Of a DNA stretch of 64,000 nucleotides, positions 17,764-26,115 are shown piece after piece. The translations under genes and the position numbers were made by a program. How positions within the stretch are numbered: the first letter of the stretch is position 1; every line of letters begins with the position of its first letter. The notes below the pieces were generated by a model. That model was not told the origin of the DNA, did no database searches, and saw nothing but the letters and a program-made list of their open reading frames with translations. This stretch comes from Candidatus Roizmanbacteria bacterium UBA1450 (lineage in GTDB: Bacteria; Patescibacteriota; Microgenomatia; UBA1406; GWC2-37-13): positions 372,001 to 436,000 of the forward strand of contig DCTC01000002.1 in NCBI GenBank assembly GCA_002329205.1, given 5' to 3'.

Positions 17764-18948
17764 ATGTTAATCAAACCAAAAGCAGGACAAGCAGCAAAAA
17801 TCAAAGTAGTAGGAGTCGGAGGAGGGGGAGGAAACGCAATCTCATCAATGATCAAAGAAGGCGGTATTGAAGGTGTGGAATTTGTGGCAGTAAATACCGA
17901 TGCTCAGGCACTTCTTCATAATAAAGCAGAAATCAAAATTCAGATCGGTGACCAGGCAACCAAAGGACTCGGTTCAGGAGGCAATCCAGAAGTCGGTCGT
18001 GAGGCAGCCGAAGAGTCCCGTGAAAAACTCAAAGACGAGCTTGGAACTGCTGATATGATCTTTATCACCTGCGGCGAAGGTGGCGGTACGGGCACAGGCG
18101 CATCTCCCATAGTAGCAGAAGTTGCCCGTGAATCAGGAGCACTTACTGTTGCAGTGGTGACGAAACCTTTTGACTTTGAAGGCTCACCCCGCAAAAATCA
18201 AGCATCTGAAGGTATCGATGCTTTAAAACAAAATGTTGATACTCTTATTGTGATTCCGAACCAGCGTGTGCTTCAGGTTATTGATAAAAAAACTTCTATT
18301 GTGGAAGCATTTCGAAAAATTGATTCTGTACTTCACCAAGGTGTAAAAGGTATTGCTGAACTCATTACATTGCCGGGACTTATCAATGTAGACTTTGCAG
18401 ATGTACGGTCCATTATGAACAATGCTGGAAATGCAATCATGGGAATGGGTATCGGAAGCGGTGACAAACGCGCAATTAGCGCTATCCGTCAAGCGATATC
18501 ATCTCCTCTTTTGGATGCATCAATTGACGGTGCAAAAGGAATTCTTCTTAATATAGTCGGAGGATCAGATCTTTCAATGAGTGAGATTGACGAAGCAGCA
18601 ACTATGATTACAAAAGCAGCTGATCCTGATGCAAATATCATATTTGGAGCAGCCATAGACGAACATCTCACAGATGAAATCAAAATTACGGTAATTGCTA
18701 CCCGATTCGATGAGAGTACCATGAAACTGTTTAAGTTTCAGCGACCGAATTCTCAGCCCGAAGTGAAACATGAAAAAACGATTGAAGAGGCTGAAGCTGA
18801 AGCATCCGTAGAGGAACGTGATGATTTCTCGTTATATCCCCCCGAAGAGTCATACGAAGAAAAGGAAGAACCTCAACCAAAACGAATGCCATCTTCCCTC
18901 CGTGATGATGACGAATTTGATATTCCGGCTTTTCTAAGAAAGAAGTAA
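17764..18948 (+). CDS. ftsZ: FtsZ, tubulin-like division GTPase
   Basis: A 394-residue cytoskeletal GTPase forming the Z ring. The N-terminal GVGGGGGNAISSM loop, the tubulin signature GEGGGTGTGASP (about 105-116), and the T7 loop NVDFADVRSIMNNAG (about 208-222) are intact. The C-terminal tail is acidic and variable, ending DDDEFDIPAFLRKK, which matches the conserved C-terminal peptide (DIPxFLR) that binds FtsA. It follows ftsA with a 92-base gap holding a small hairpin. Confidence 0.97.
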   Translation: MLIKPKAGQAAKIKVVGVGGGGGNAISSMIKEGGIEGVEFVAVNTDAQALLHNKAEIKIQIGDQATKGLGSGGNPEVGREAAEESREKLKDELGTADMIFITCGEGGGTGTGASPIVAEVARESGALTVAVVTKPFDFEGSPRKNQASEGIDALKQNVDTLIVIPNQRVLQVIDKKTSIVEAFRKIDSVLHQGVKGIAELITLPGLINVDFADVRSIMNNAGNAIMGMGIGSGDKRAISAIRQAISSPLLDASIDGAKGILLNIVGGSDLSMSEIDEAATMITKAADPDANIIFGAAIDEHLTDEIKITVIATRFDESTMKLFKFQRPNSQPEVKHEKTIEEAEAEASVEERDDFSLYPPEESYEEKEEPQPKRMPSSLRDDDEFDIPAFLRKK

Positions 18949-19045
18949 TTGTTTGGAGCCTGCACATAGTCTTCTGTCTTCATTGCTTCCTTTAGCGTGG
19001 GATGATACAATAGGATTTTATTCAATTAACTATTCGATATCCAAT

Positions 19046-22030
19046 ATGGCAGACAAAAATCCTCTAAATGAGTTTTTTATACAAATGGAGCATAAATGGC
19101 TCAAACATTGGTATGAAAAAGGCATTATAGAGAAATATCTTCATAAAAATGATGCTTCTGATAAAAGATTTTCCTTTCAGGACGGTCCAATAACAGCAAA
19201 TAATCCTATGGGCGTACACCATGCATGGGGAAGAACATACAAAGATCTTTGGCAAAAATTTCATAATCTTCTCGGGTATAAGCAACGATTCCAAAACGGA
19301 TTCGACTGTCAGGGCTTGTGGGTAGAAGTAGAAGTAGAGAAAGAGCTGGGTCTCAAGTCAAAGAAAGAAATTGAAAATCTCGTTCCTGGTGATACAAAAG
19401 CTTCAATCGCAAAATTTGTTCAGATGTGCAAGGACAGAGTGAATAAATTTGCAGCAATTCAAACAGATCAATCAAAGCGCCTTGGCTATTTCATGGATTG
19501 GGATCATTCTTATTTTACTATGAGTGAAGATAACAATTACATGATCTGGCATTTCTTGAAGACCTGTCACGAGAATGGCTGGATTTATAAGGGTCATGAA
19601 TCTGTCCCTTGGTGTCCGCGATGCGAAACAGCTATTTCACAGCACGAAATGCTGACAGAAGACTATAAAGAGGTGACTCATGAATCAATTTATATGGAAT
19701 TTAAACTTGAAGATGCAAAAGATGAATATCTCATTGTCTGGACTACAACTCCCTGGACTATCCCCGCAAATATCGCGGTTGCCGTAGACAAAGATATTGA
19801 ATATTCTCTCATACAGGGTGAAACAGGAGATAAATACTGGATTGCTAAAGATAGAGTGGAATCGCTATTTGGGAAAAACGCAGATATAATAAAAACAGTT
19901 ACAGGGAAAGAACTTGTAGGCAGAAAGTACCGAGGACTTTTTGATGACCTCGATGTTGTAAAAAAAACAGCTCAGGAAAATCCGGAAACATTCCATACAG
20001 TTGTTGAAACAGATCCAACAATACTTCCGATTTCTACAACAGAAGGGACGGGACTTGTGCATACTGCAGTCAGTGCCGGTACCGAAGATTTCAAACTCGG
20101 AAAAAAATTGGGTTTGCCGATGATACCGGTCATCGCAGATAATGCTGACTATCTTCCGCATATGGGCTGGCTTGCAGGCAAGAATGCAAAAAACAATCCG
20201 CGTATCATATTGGATTACCTTGAAGATCAGGAAAAGAAAGGAAACAATTATATATTCAAAATTGAGAAATACACACATAGATATCCCGGTTGCTGGAGGT
20301 GTAAAGCGGAACTTGTCTGGAAGATCGCCGATGAATGGTATATCGCAATGGATCTTCCATCACAGGAACTTCGGAACGGAAAAGCAGATTCCCGAACCCT
20401 TCGTGAACGTATGATCGAAGTCGCAAAAAAGATATCATGGATGCCTTCATTCGGACTTGAACGGGAGCTCGATTGGCTCAACAATATGCATGACTGGCTT
20501 ATCAGCAAGAAAAATCGATACTGGGGATTGGCCCTTCCGATTTATGAGTGTGAATCATGTGATTCATTTGAAGTAATTGGATCGAAGGATGAATTGCAAA
20601 ATCGTGCCGTTTCGGGTTGGGAACAGTTTGAAGGACATACACCGCATAAACCGTATATTGATGATGTTGTTATTGCCTGCGAAAGCTGCGGGAAAGAAAT
20701 GCGTAGAATCGGAGACGTGGGTAATCCTTGGCTCGATGCAGGTATAGTACCTTTCTCGACAATCATGGAGCACAATCAGGGAAAGCCGTTGTATCTGAAA
20801 GATAGAAGTGAGTGGGAGCAGTGGTTTCCGGTAGATTTCATAACAGAATCATTTCCTGGTCAATTCAAAAACTGGTTTTACGCTATGATCGCAATGTCTA
20901 CCGTTTTGGAGGATAGAAATCCTTTCGAACGTGTTCTCGGATTTGCGACTCTCTTGGGTGAGGACGGACGGCCAATGCACAAAAGCTGGGGAAATTCTAT
21001 CGCATTTCATGAAGGTGCCGATGAAATGGGTGTAGATGTCATGAGGTGGATGTATAGTAGACACAATCCAGCAGACAATCTACTTTTTGGGTATAAGAAA
21101 GCAGATGAAGTAAGACGACAGTTTTATATTCTTACCTGGAATATATACAAATTCTATAAACAAAATGCAGAGCTTGATGGCATATCCTATGAAAAGAAAG
21201 AGCTCGCCTTGAGCGATTTTGAATCTGTGTTGGATATCTGGATACTTTCACGGTTCAGGGTGACGACCGATGCAGTCAAAGGAGCCCTCGAAGCATACGA
21301 TACAAAAACTGCCGCACTGGCAATTGAGGAATTTATACAGGACCTTTCTACCTGGTATGTCAGACGGTCCCGGGATCGTGTTGGACCGACTGCTGAGAAT
21401 GAGCGCGACAAAAAATCATTCTATCAGGTCATGCAGTATGTGTTTGTCAACTTGTCAATAGTACTGTCGCCATTCATTCCTTTCTTGACGGAGGAGCTAT
21501 ACACTGAGATCACAGACGGAGAATCGGTTCATTTGGAGAGTTGGCCAGAACTGGCAAAGCTTACAAGCAATTCACAACTGATAGATGATATGACAGTTGT
21601 ACGTGAAATAGTTGAAGCCGGGCATAGAGTACGTAAAGAGCTTCAGATAAAGGTAAGACAACCCCTTGCCGGGATCAGCATCTCTTTACCAAAGCAAAAG
21701 GAATTTTTGCTGTCTGGAAACGTAGTTCAATATTCTTCACTCCTGCAGGCCGAACTCAATGTTAAACAAGTTGAGTTTAAAACTGATGATACATCTGAAA
21801 TAGCTGTTACATATGATACGAATTTGACAGAAGAGCTCAAAATGGAAGGAGAGGTTCGTGATATTATTAGAAAAATACAAAATAAGCGTAAAAAGCTTGG
21901 AATAAGCGTCTCAGAAACTGTTCAGCTTACGCTGCCAGAAAAATTTAAAGACTACAAGGATCAAATAGCAAAGGAAGTACAAGCCAAATCTGTCGTTATT
22001 GGAGAAGAGATGGATGTAACAATAGCCTGA
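19046..22030 (+). CDS. ileS: Isoleucyl-tRNA synthetase with divergent class I signatures
   Basis: This protein of about 994 residues charges tRNA-Ile. The nucleotide-binding signature normally HIGH aligns with GVHH in NPMGVHHAWGRTYKD (about 56), as in actinobacterial/eukaryotic-type IleRS; the KMSKS loop reads GRPMHKSWGNSI (about 644). A CP1 editing domain is present (VWTTTPWTIPAN), plus CxxC ribbons (WCPRC; CESC repeated). A longer frame reaches 18953 but the ATG at 19046 gives a normal N-terminus. A TACAAT box lies at about 19005-19010. Assignment to Ile is from overall architecture, with class I relatives (Val, Leu) as the alternative. Confidence 0.85.
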   Translation: MADKNPLNEFFIQMEHKWLKHWYEKGIIEKYLHKNDASDKRFSFQDGPITANNPMGVHHAWGRTYKDLWQKFHNLLGYKQRFQNGFDCQGLWVEVEVEKELGLKSKKEIENLVPGDTKASIAKFVQMCKDRVNKFAAIQTDQSKRLGYFMDWDHSYFTMSEDNNYMIWHFLKTCHENGWIYKGHESVPWCPRCETAISQHEMLTEDYKEVTHESIYMEFKLEDAKDEYLIVWTTTPWTIPANIAVAVDKDIEYSLIQGETGDKYWIAKDRVESLFGKNADIIKTVTGKELVGRKYRGLFDDLDVVKKTAQENPETFHTVVETDPTILPISTTEGTGLVHTAVSAGTEDFKLGKKLGLPMIPVIADNADYLPHMGWLAGKNAKNNPRIILDYLEDQEKKGNNYIFKIEKYTHRYPGCWRCKAELVWKIADEWYIAMDLPSQELRNGKADSRTLRERMIEVAKKISWMPSFGLERELDWLNNMHDWLISKKNRYWGLALPIYECESCDSFEVIGSKDELQNRAVSGWEQFEGHTPHKPYIDDVVIACESCGKEMRRIGDVGNPWLDAGIVPFSTIMEHNQGKPLYLKDRSEWEQWFPVDFITESFPGQFKNWFYAMIAMSTVLEDRNPFERVLGFATLLGEDGRPMHKSWGNSIAFHEGADEMGVDVMRWMYSRHNPADNLLFGYKKADEVRRQFYILTWNIYKFYKQNAELDGISYEKKELALSDFESVLDIWILSRFRVTTDAVKGALEAYDTKTAALAIEEFIQDLSTWYVRRSRDRVGPTAENERDKKSFYQVMQYVFVNLSIVLSPFIPFLTEELYTEITDGESVHLESWPELAKLTSNSQLIDDMTVVREIVEAGHRVRKELQIKVRQPLAGISISLPKQKEFLLSGNVVQYSSLLQAELNVKQVEFKTDDTSEIAVTYDTNLTEELKMEGEVRDIIRKIQNKRKKLGISVSETVQLTLPEKFKDYKDQIAKEVQAKSVVIGEEMDVTIA

Positions 22031-22068
22031 TAGCGTTTTGAGTAAAAAAAGGGTATACTGTTCCCCAT

Positions 22069-23112
22069 ATGTCTCTTGTGAGTTTTGTTCCAATCCTGCT
22101 TATTTATCTTTTCGGGTTGATCAATTTATTCGGTATTCGCTCTGATCTTGTATTGACTTCAGTGATGCATTTCGGTATCGGCCTTTTTCTCTTTTTTGTC
22201 ATACGTTATCTCCAGATGCATAAACATTTTTTTCGGTCAAATGCAGTTTTTTTCTACGGTTTTTTTCTATTACTGCTCGTCATAACGCTGCTTTTTGGTA
22301 TGGAAATTAAAGGATCAAGACGATGGCTTGATTTAATAATTATTCCACTTCAGACATCCGAAATATTTAAAATCTTCTTTATCGTATTTTTATCTACCAT
22401 TTTTGCGAAGGTATACAATCCTATCGAAAATAGACATCTGTTTATTAAAACACTCATTCTTACGCTTATTCCATTCTTTCTCATATTCAAGCAGCCTGAT
22501 TTAGCGACGAGTATCGTTGTATTCGGTATATTTTTTACAATGGCTTTGCATTCAAGTATTCCCAAAAAACAAATTCTTTTGTTCACTTTGCTGATCATCT
22601 GCCTTCTTCCGGTTGTGTGGTTTACTATGCATGATTATCAGAAGAATCGTATTCTAAGCTTCATGAATCCGGAGCATGATTCTTCAGGAACTTCGTACAA
22701 TATGGTCCAGGCAAATATTGCTGTTGGTTCTGGAAATATGATGGGGAAAGGTCTTGGATTGGGCAAGCAATCTCAGCTTTCCTTTTTGCCTGAGTATCAT
22801 ACCGATTTTGCCTTTTCATCGTTGGTAGAACAATTCGGTTTTGTTGGAGGATTTATTGTCGTTTCGCTCTACATAATTTTTTTCACAATCTTATTTCTGA
22901 GGATGTATAACGCAATGGGCAAACGCGATTATGACGAACAATATACATTTTATTATCTTCTTGGTTTTTCGGTAATGTTGATCGTGCAGACTGCAGTTAA
23001 TATCGGAATGAATCTTGGTCTGGTACCAATTGCAGGTATTACGCTGCCGTTCATATCATATGGAGGATCATCTCTCATTACCTTTATGATCGCTCTTGCG
23101 CTTATCCCGTAA
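22069..23112 (+). CDS. rodA: RodA-like SEDS protein (elongation)
   Basis: A 347-residue polytopic membrane protein of the SEDS family. Landmarks: KGSRRWLDLIIIPLQTSEIFKI, FKQPDLATSIVV, NMVQANIAVGSGNMMGKGLG and the ending GITLPFISYGGSSLITF. RodA polymerises lipid II during lateral growth together with a class B PBP. It differs from the SEDS protein at 13372 by lacking the extended basic N-terminus and by being away from the division cluster, so RodA is preferred. TATACT (22054-22059) nine bases upstream is a plausible -10. Confidence 0.85.
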   Translation: MSLVSFVPILLIYLFGLINLFGIRSDLVLTSVMHFGIGLFLFFVIRYLQMHKHFFRSNAVFFYGFFLLLLVITLLFGMEIKGSRRWLDLIIIPLQTSEIFKIFFIVFLSTIFAKVYNPIENRHLFIKTLILTLIPFFLIFKQPDLATSIVVFGIFFTMALHSSIPKKQILLFTLLIICLLPVVWFTMHDYQKNRILSFMNPEHDSSGTSYNMVQANIAVGSGNMMGKGLGLGKQSQLSFLPEYHTDFAFSSLVEQFGFVGGFIVVSLYIIFFTILFLRMYNAMGKRDYDEQYTFYYLLGFSVMLIVQTAVNIGMNLGLVPIAGITLPFISYGGSSLITFMIALALIP

Positions 23113-23118
23113 AAAGTC

Positions 23119-23146
23119 TTGCACTTCTGTCAATTTACAGTATAAT
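23119..23146 (+). promoter_or_regulatory. Promoter of rplU-rpmA
   Basis: TTGCAC (23119-23124), 16-base spacer, TATAAT (23141-23146). The ATG of rplU is six bases after the -10 box, a textbook leaderless layout. Confidence 0.75.
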
Positions 23147-23152
23147 AATGAA

Positions 23153-23464
23153 ATGAAAACGCATGCAGTTATTGAGGTGGGTGGAAAACAATACCTCGTA
23201 CAAAAAAACGACGAACTTATAGTCGAAAACCTGAATAGAAATACAGATGAAACCGTAGAGTTTCCTGCTCTTCTTTCTTTTGATGCTGATAAAGCAGATG
23301 TTGACATGGGTACACCAGAGCTTGCAACAAAAGTTACAGCAAAAATCCTTGAAAACTTGAAAGGTGATAAGATTCGAGTGGCAAAATTCAAATCAAAAGT
23401 ACGATACCGAAAAGTTCGCGGTTTCCGTGCTCAAATGACCAAAATCAAAATTACAAGCATTTAA
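23153..23464 (+). CDS. rplU: 50S ribosomal protein L21
   Basis: A 103-residue ribosomal protein: KTHAVIEVGGKQYLVQ at the N-terminus and KVRYRKVRGFRAQMTKIKI near the end are diagnostic. L21 binds 23S rRNA domain I near L20. The frame extends to 23096, but the ATG at 23153 gives the family N-terminus and sits six bases after TATAAT. It is followed after 11 bases by rpmA, the universal pairing. Confidence 0.95.
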   Translation: MKTHAVIEVGGKQYLVQKNDELIVENLNRNTDETVEFPALLSFDADKADVDMGTPELATKVTAKILENLKGDKIRVAKFKSKVRYRKVRGFRAQMTKIKITSI

Positions 23465-23475
23465 CTTTCTAAATT

Positions 23476-23721
23476 ATGGCACATACCAAAGCACAACGTG
23501 CAGTCAAAGGAAACAGAGACTCAATTTCAAAAAGACTAGGTGTCAAACTGTACGGTGGGCAAAATGCACAACCAGGAAATGTCATCGTAAGACAGCGGGG
23601 AAGTAAAGTCCAGGCTGGAGATGGTGTGCTCCTTTCAAAAGATTTTACTCTCATTGCTCTTCGTGAAGGTACAGTAGAATTTTATAAACGGATGGGCAAA
23701 CAATACGTCAGAGTTGTCTGA
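23476..23721 (+). CDS. rpmA: 50S ribosomal protein L27
   Basis: An 81-residue protein starting MAHTKAQRAVKGNRDS and containing SKRLGVKLYGGQ and GNVIVRQRGSKVQAG. L27 reaches the peptidyl-transferase centre. There is no N-terminal extension of the type cleaved by a prophage-like protease in Firmicutes. The usual Gly-Gly near the N-terminus is replaced here (KAQRAVKGNRDS). Same transcript as rplU. Confidence 0.95.
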   Translation: MAHTKAQRAVKGNRDSISKRLGVKLYGGQNAQPGNVIVRQRGSKVQAGDGVLLSKDFTLIALREGTVEFYKRMGKQYVRVV

Positions 23722-23760
23722 ACATTCGGTTATTGACTCTTCTAACAATCTTTTGACTTC

Positions 23761-24345
23761 ATGGACACAGTAACACAAGAACTTTTTGACAAACTGAACA
23801 AGGAAGAAGATGTCCTTCAAAAGGCGAAATTTGTTCATCAGCTTCGTTACGACCGGGAAGTCTCAATTAAACGCATCGCACGCGGGATACACAAGCATCC
23901 TTCGTATGTCTCACATCTGCTCCGACTTTCCAAAATTCCGCAATTGGTTATTGATGGCTATTATGGCGGTCAATTGTCTGCAACTCATCTTATGATTCTT
24001 TCACGATTGGGGACAGAGGAAGAGATTATTGACGGTTACGAACAAATCCTCAAGAACGATCTGACTGCAGGTCAAACAGAGCTGCTTATTCGCAAATTTA
24101 AATATGATGTCACCGACGAAGGGCAAGCAGTAGATACCCGACACTTGGACCAATTGGAAAAAGAACTACGTGATGTACTTGAAGCGAAAGTACATATTTT
24201 GCAATCGAGAGTAAGAACGAAGATTGTGATAGAGAAAAGAGGTAACACAAAGGATACTGCAAAATTTATTGATACAGTTGCAGAACGACTGAAAAGAGTG
24301 TTGTCAGAAGAAGAAAAAGGTAATCAAATACGGACGCTTGACTGA
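23761..24345 (+). CDS. ParB/KorB-type helix-turn-helix protein lacking the CTPase domain
   Basis: A 194-residue protein matching only the central DNA-binding part of ParB: SIKRIARGIHKHPSYVSHLLRLSKIP (about 38-63) is the helix-turn-helix, and QLSATHLMILSRL follows. The N-terminal ParB/Srx CTP-binding domain (GERRxxA) is absent. The C-terminal third is charged and probably helical, possibly for dimerisation. No parA is nearby, so it may be a regulator or a nucleoid-associated protein instead of a segregation factor. It ends two bases before convergent lepB. Confidence 0.7.
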   Translation: MDTVTQELFDKLNKEEDVLQKAKFVHQLRYDREVSIKRIARGIHKHPSYVSHLLRLSKIPQLVIDGYYGGQLSATHLMILSRLGTEEEIIDGYEQILKNDLTAGQTELLIRKFKYDVTDEGQAVDTRHLDQLEKELRDVLEAKVHILQSRVRTKIVIEKRGNTKDTAKFIDTVAERLKRVLSEEEKGNQIRTLD

Positions 24346-24346
24346 A

Positions 24347-24904
24347 TTAGCGTACAGCCATAAGTACCAAAGCGGCAGATCGCGCATCTTCATCAAAAGG
24401 ATTGTCTACTGGTCCCAGTGCATCTGTCGGGAAATATCGGAAAAATACCTGGCCGACAATACTTGATACAGGAATTGGTCCGAATTCACGAGAGTCAGAT
24501 GAACGTGGACGATTGTCTCCCATCACAAAGTAATGATCTTCCGGTACCTCGATAGGTACCCCTTCCTGGACAAAATTTCCCGGAATCAGTGTAGTTGCTG
24601 CAGAAATATACGGTTCATCAATTTTTTGTCCATTGACATAGACCTGTTGATTTTCAATCAGTATTGTATCACCGGGCAGGCCGATAACGCGTTTGATATA
24701 TTCGATATCTGGATTGCGTGGGGAATGAAAAACTACCACATCTCCTCGCTGCGGATTGCGCATTTTGTAGGTAACTTTGCTTGTGAAGATATAATTACCG
24801 TTATAAAAAGTGGGTTCCATAGATGCCCCTTTGATCTGATTCGGCTGTAAAATGAAAAGGTAAACGACGATAAACAAGGATCCGACGAAGACAACAGTTT
24901 CCAT
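24347..24904 (-). CDS. lepB: Signal peptidase I
   Basis: A type I leader peptidase, about 185 residues. One membrane segment at the N-terminus, then GASMEPTFYNGNYIF (catalytic Ser), RGDVVVFHSPRNPDIEYIKRVIGLPGD (catalytic Lys in YIKRV) and FVMGDNRPRSSDSREFGPIP. It removes signal peptides of exported proteins. Start is ambiguous: TATAAT at 24912-24917 (minus strand) lies seven bases before this ATG, but the frame extends to an ATG at 24946 with TACAAT eight bases upstream of it. Either gives a plausible N-terminus. The C-terminus is convergent with the ParB-like gene. Confidence 0.93.
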   Translation of the reverse strand: METVVFVGSLFIVVYLFILQPNQIKGASMEPTFYNGNYIFTSKVTYKMRNPQRGDVVVFHSPRNPDIEYIKRVIGLPGDTILIENQQVYVNGQKIDEPYISAATTLIPGNFVQEGVPIEVPEDHYFVMGDNRPRSSDSREFGPIPVSSIVGQVFFRYFPTDALGPVDNPFDEDARSAALVLMAVR

Positions 24905-24995
24905 AATCTCCATTATAAACATTATCGTTCCCTTTATGATAAACATATGGACTAATTGTAAAGAAGAAGAGATATAAATACAACCGTTCAGGTGT

Positions 24996-25001
24996 TATAA
25001 T
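24996..25001 (+). promoter_or_regulatory. -10 box of tRNA-Val
   Basis: TATAAT 18 bases before the tRNA 5' end. Confidence 0.55.
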
Positions 25002-25019
25002 CTGGTAGAGAAAGCAAAA

Positions 25020-25092
25020 GCACGCATAGCTCAGTTGGTAGAGCGCATCGTTCACATCGATGAGGTCTCTGGTTCAAGTCCAGATGCGTGCA
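25020..25092 (+). tRNA. tRNA-Val (CAC)
   Basis: 73-base cloverleaf: 7-bp acceptor GCACGCA/TGCGTGC, D arm GCTC...GAGC, anticodon stem CATCG/CGATG with loop TTCACAT (anticodon CAC), T arm TCTGG/CCAGA with TTCAAGT. No CCA is encoded. A TTGCACGTGCAA palindrome just downstream (about 25097-25108) followed by a T-rich stretch may end transcription. Confidence 0.95.
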
Positions 25093-25124
25093 CAGATTGC
25101 ACGTGCAACTTCTTTTATTATTGT

Positions 25125-25130
25125 TACACT
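25125..25130 (+). promoter_or_regulatory. -10 box of the 75-residue membrane protein
   Basis: TACACT six bases before the ATG at 25137. Confidence 0.45.
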
Positions 25131-25136
25131 TTATAT

Positions 25137-25364
25137 ATGTGGACTGTATTTGACTTTCTCAAACGTTTTCTTTACGACCTCTATCACGCAATATTTTTTG
25201 CTGCTGTCGAGTACGACGACAAGCTGAAAATGACCAAAACTCAAGGTCAGCGCTTGACGATCTGGGCAATTATATTGCTGGTAGCTCTTATCGCGTTGTA
25301 TGCATTGCTGCACGGAATCTGGTACTTCATAGACACCTTGGATACAAGCAGAATTGAGATATAA
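25137..25364 (+). CDS. Small membrane protein, unknown function
   Basis: A 75-residue protein, not recognised. N-terminal half is aromatic and amphipathic (FDFLKRFLYDLYHAIFF), followed by a basic loop and a strong membrane segment at about 44-65 (WAIILLVALIALYALLHGIW). The start at 25137 follows a TACACT box by six bases; the frame upstream runs through tRNA-Val and cannot be coding. It ends six bases before a glycosyltransferase gene that has its own promoter box inside this gene's 3' end. Confidence 0.55.
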   Translation: MWTVFDFLKRFLYDLYHAIFFAAVEYDDKLKMTKTQGQRLTIWAIILLVALIALYALLHGIWYFIDTLDTSRIEI

Positions 25365-25365
25365 T
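25338..25365 (+). promoter_or_regulatory. Promoter of the GT2 gene
   Basis: TTGGAT (25338-25343), 16-base spacer, TATAAT (25360-25365), then ATG after five bases. It overlaps the stop of the preceding small gene. Confidence 0.6.
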
Positions 25366-25370
25366 GAAGC

Positions 25371-26114
25371 ATGCTTTCAGGAATTGTTATTGTAAAAAAT
25401 GAAGAAAAGCAAATAATTGCCTGCATAAAGAGTCTTTCTTTCTGTGACGAAATCATTGTGGTGGATAACTCTTCCACGGACAACACCAAAACGCTCGTAT
25501 TGGCGCAAGGAGTCAAGTATCTGTCATCCGATATCATCGGTGATTTTGCTGCACTTCGAAATATTGGCGCTCAGGAAGCAAAAGGCGAATGGTTGCTTTA
25601 TATTGATGCAGATGAACGAATAAGTGATGCTTTGCGTGCGAATATAAAACATGAGCTTTACACACCATCGTGCAGTTCATACTTTCTAAAACGTAGAGAT
25701 CATTTCATGGGTAGAACGCTTGAAAATGGGGAAGTATCTAAAGTTTTTCATACGGGTCTTGTCAGGCTCATGAAAAAAGGAACAGGATCGTGGGAAGGCA
25801 AAATACATGAGAAATGGAAAACGGATGAACCGATAGGAGAACTCGATGGTTTCATCGAACATTATCCTCATCAGACTCTTCATGAATTTCTTGAGCACAT
25901 CAATAGATACAGTACATACAGAGCAGCAGAATTGAGTACAAAACGAATGAAGACAAATATATTTGAGCTTGTATTTTATCCTTTGGGAAAGTTTGTATAT
26001 ACCTATTTTGTAAAAAGAGGTTATATGGATGGTGCAGCAGGTTTTGTGTATTCGTTCATAATGAGCTTTCATTCGTTCCTAGTACGGGCCAAGTTATACA
26101 TGTCAAGCAATTAA
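25371..26114 (+). CDS. Family 2 glycosyltransferase (WaaE/KdtX-like)
   Basis: A 247-residue GT-A enzyme. LSGIVIVKNEEKQIIACIKSL begins the nucleotide-sugar fold; DEIIVVDNSSTDNT and LLYIDADERIS (DXD-like metal site, about 77-83) follow; KIHEKW and the HYPHQTLHEFLE segment are typical of the WaaE/KdtX subgroup that decorates lipid-linked glycans. The C-terminal part has a hydrophobic region that may associate with the membrane. One base separates it from the O-antigen ligase gene, so both probably act on the same surface glycan. Confidence 0.85.
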   Translation: MLSGIVIVKNEEKQIIACIKSLSFCDEIIVVDNSSTDNTKTLVLAQGVKYLSSDIIGDFAALRNIGAQEAKGEWLLYIDADERISDALRANIKHELYTPSCSSYFLKRRDHFMGRTLENGEVSKVFHTGLVRLMKKGTGSWEGKIHEKWKTDEPIGELDGFIEHYPHQTLHEFLEHINRYSTYRAAELSTKRMKTNIFELVFYPLGKFVYTYFVKRGYMDGAAGFVYSFIMSFHSFLVRAKLYMSSN

Positions 26115-26115
26115 C

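Noticed and set aside
19865..20278. 137-codon frame opposite ileS
   Set aside because: Antisense to a conserved synthetase, no promoter or ribosome site, Cys-rich noise.
25035..25136. N-terminal extension of the small membrane protein
   Set aside because: It would translate tRNA-Val; the ATG at 25137 after a -10 box is used instead.
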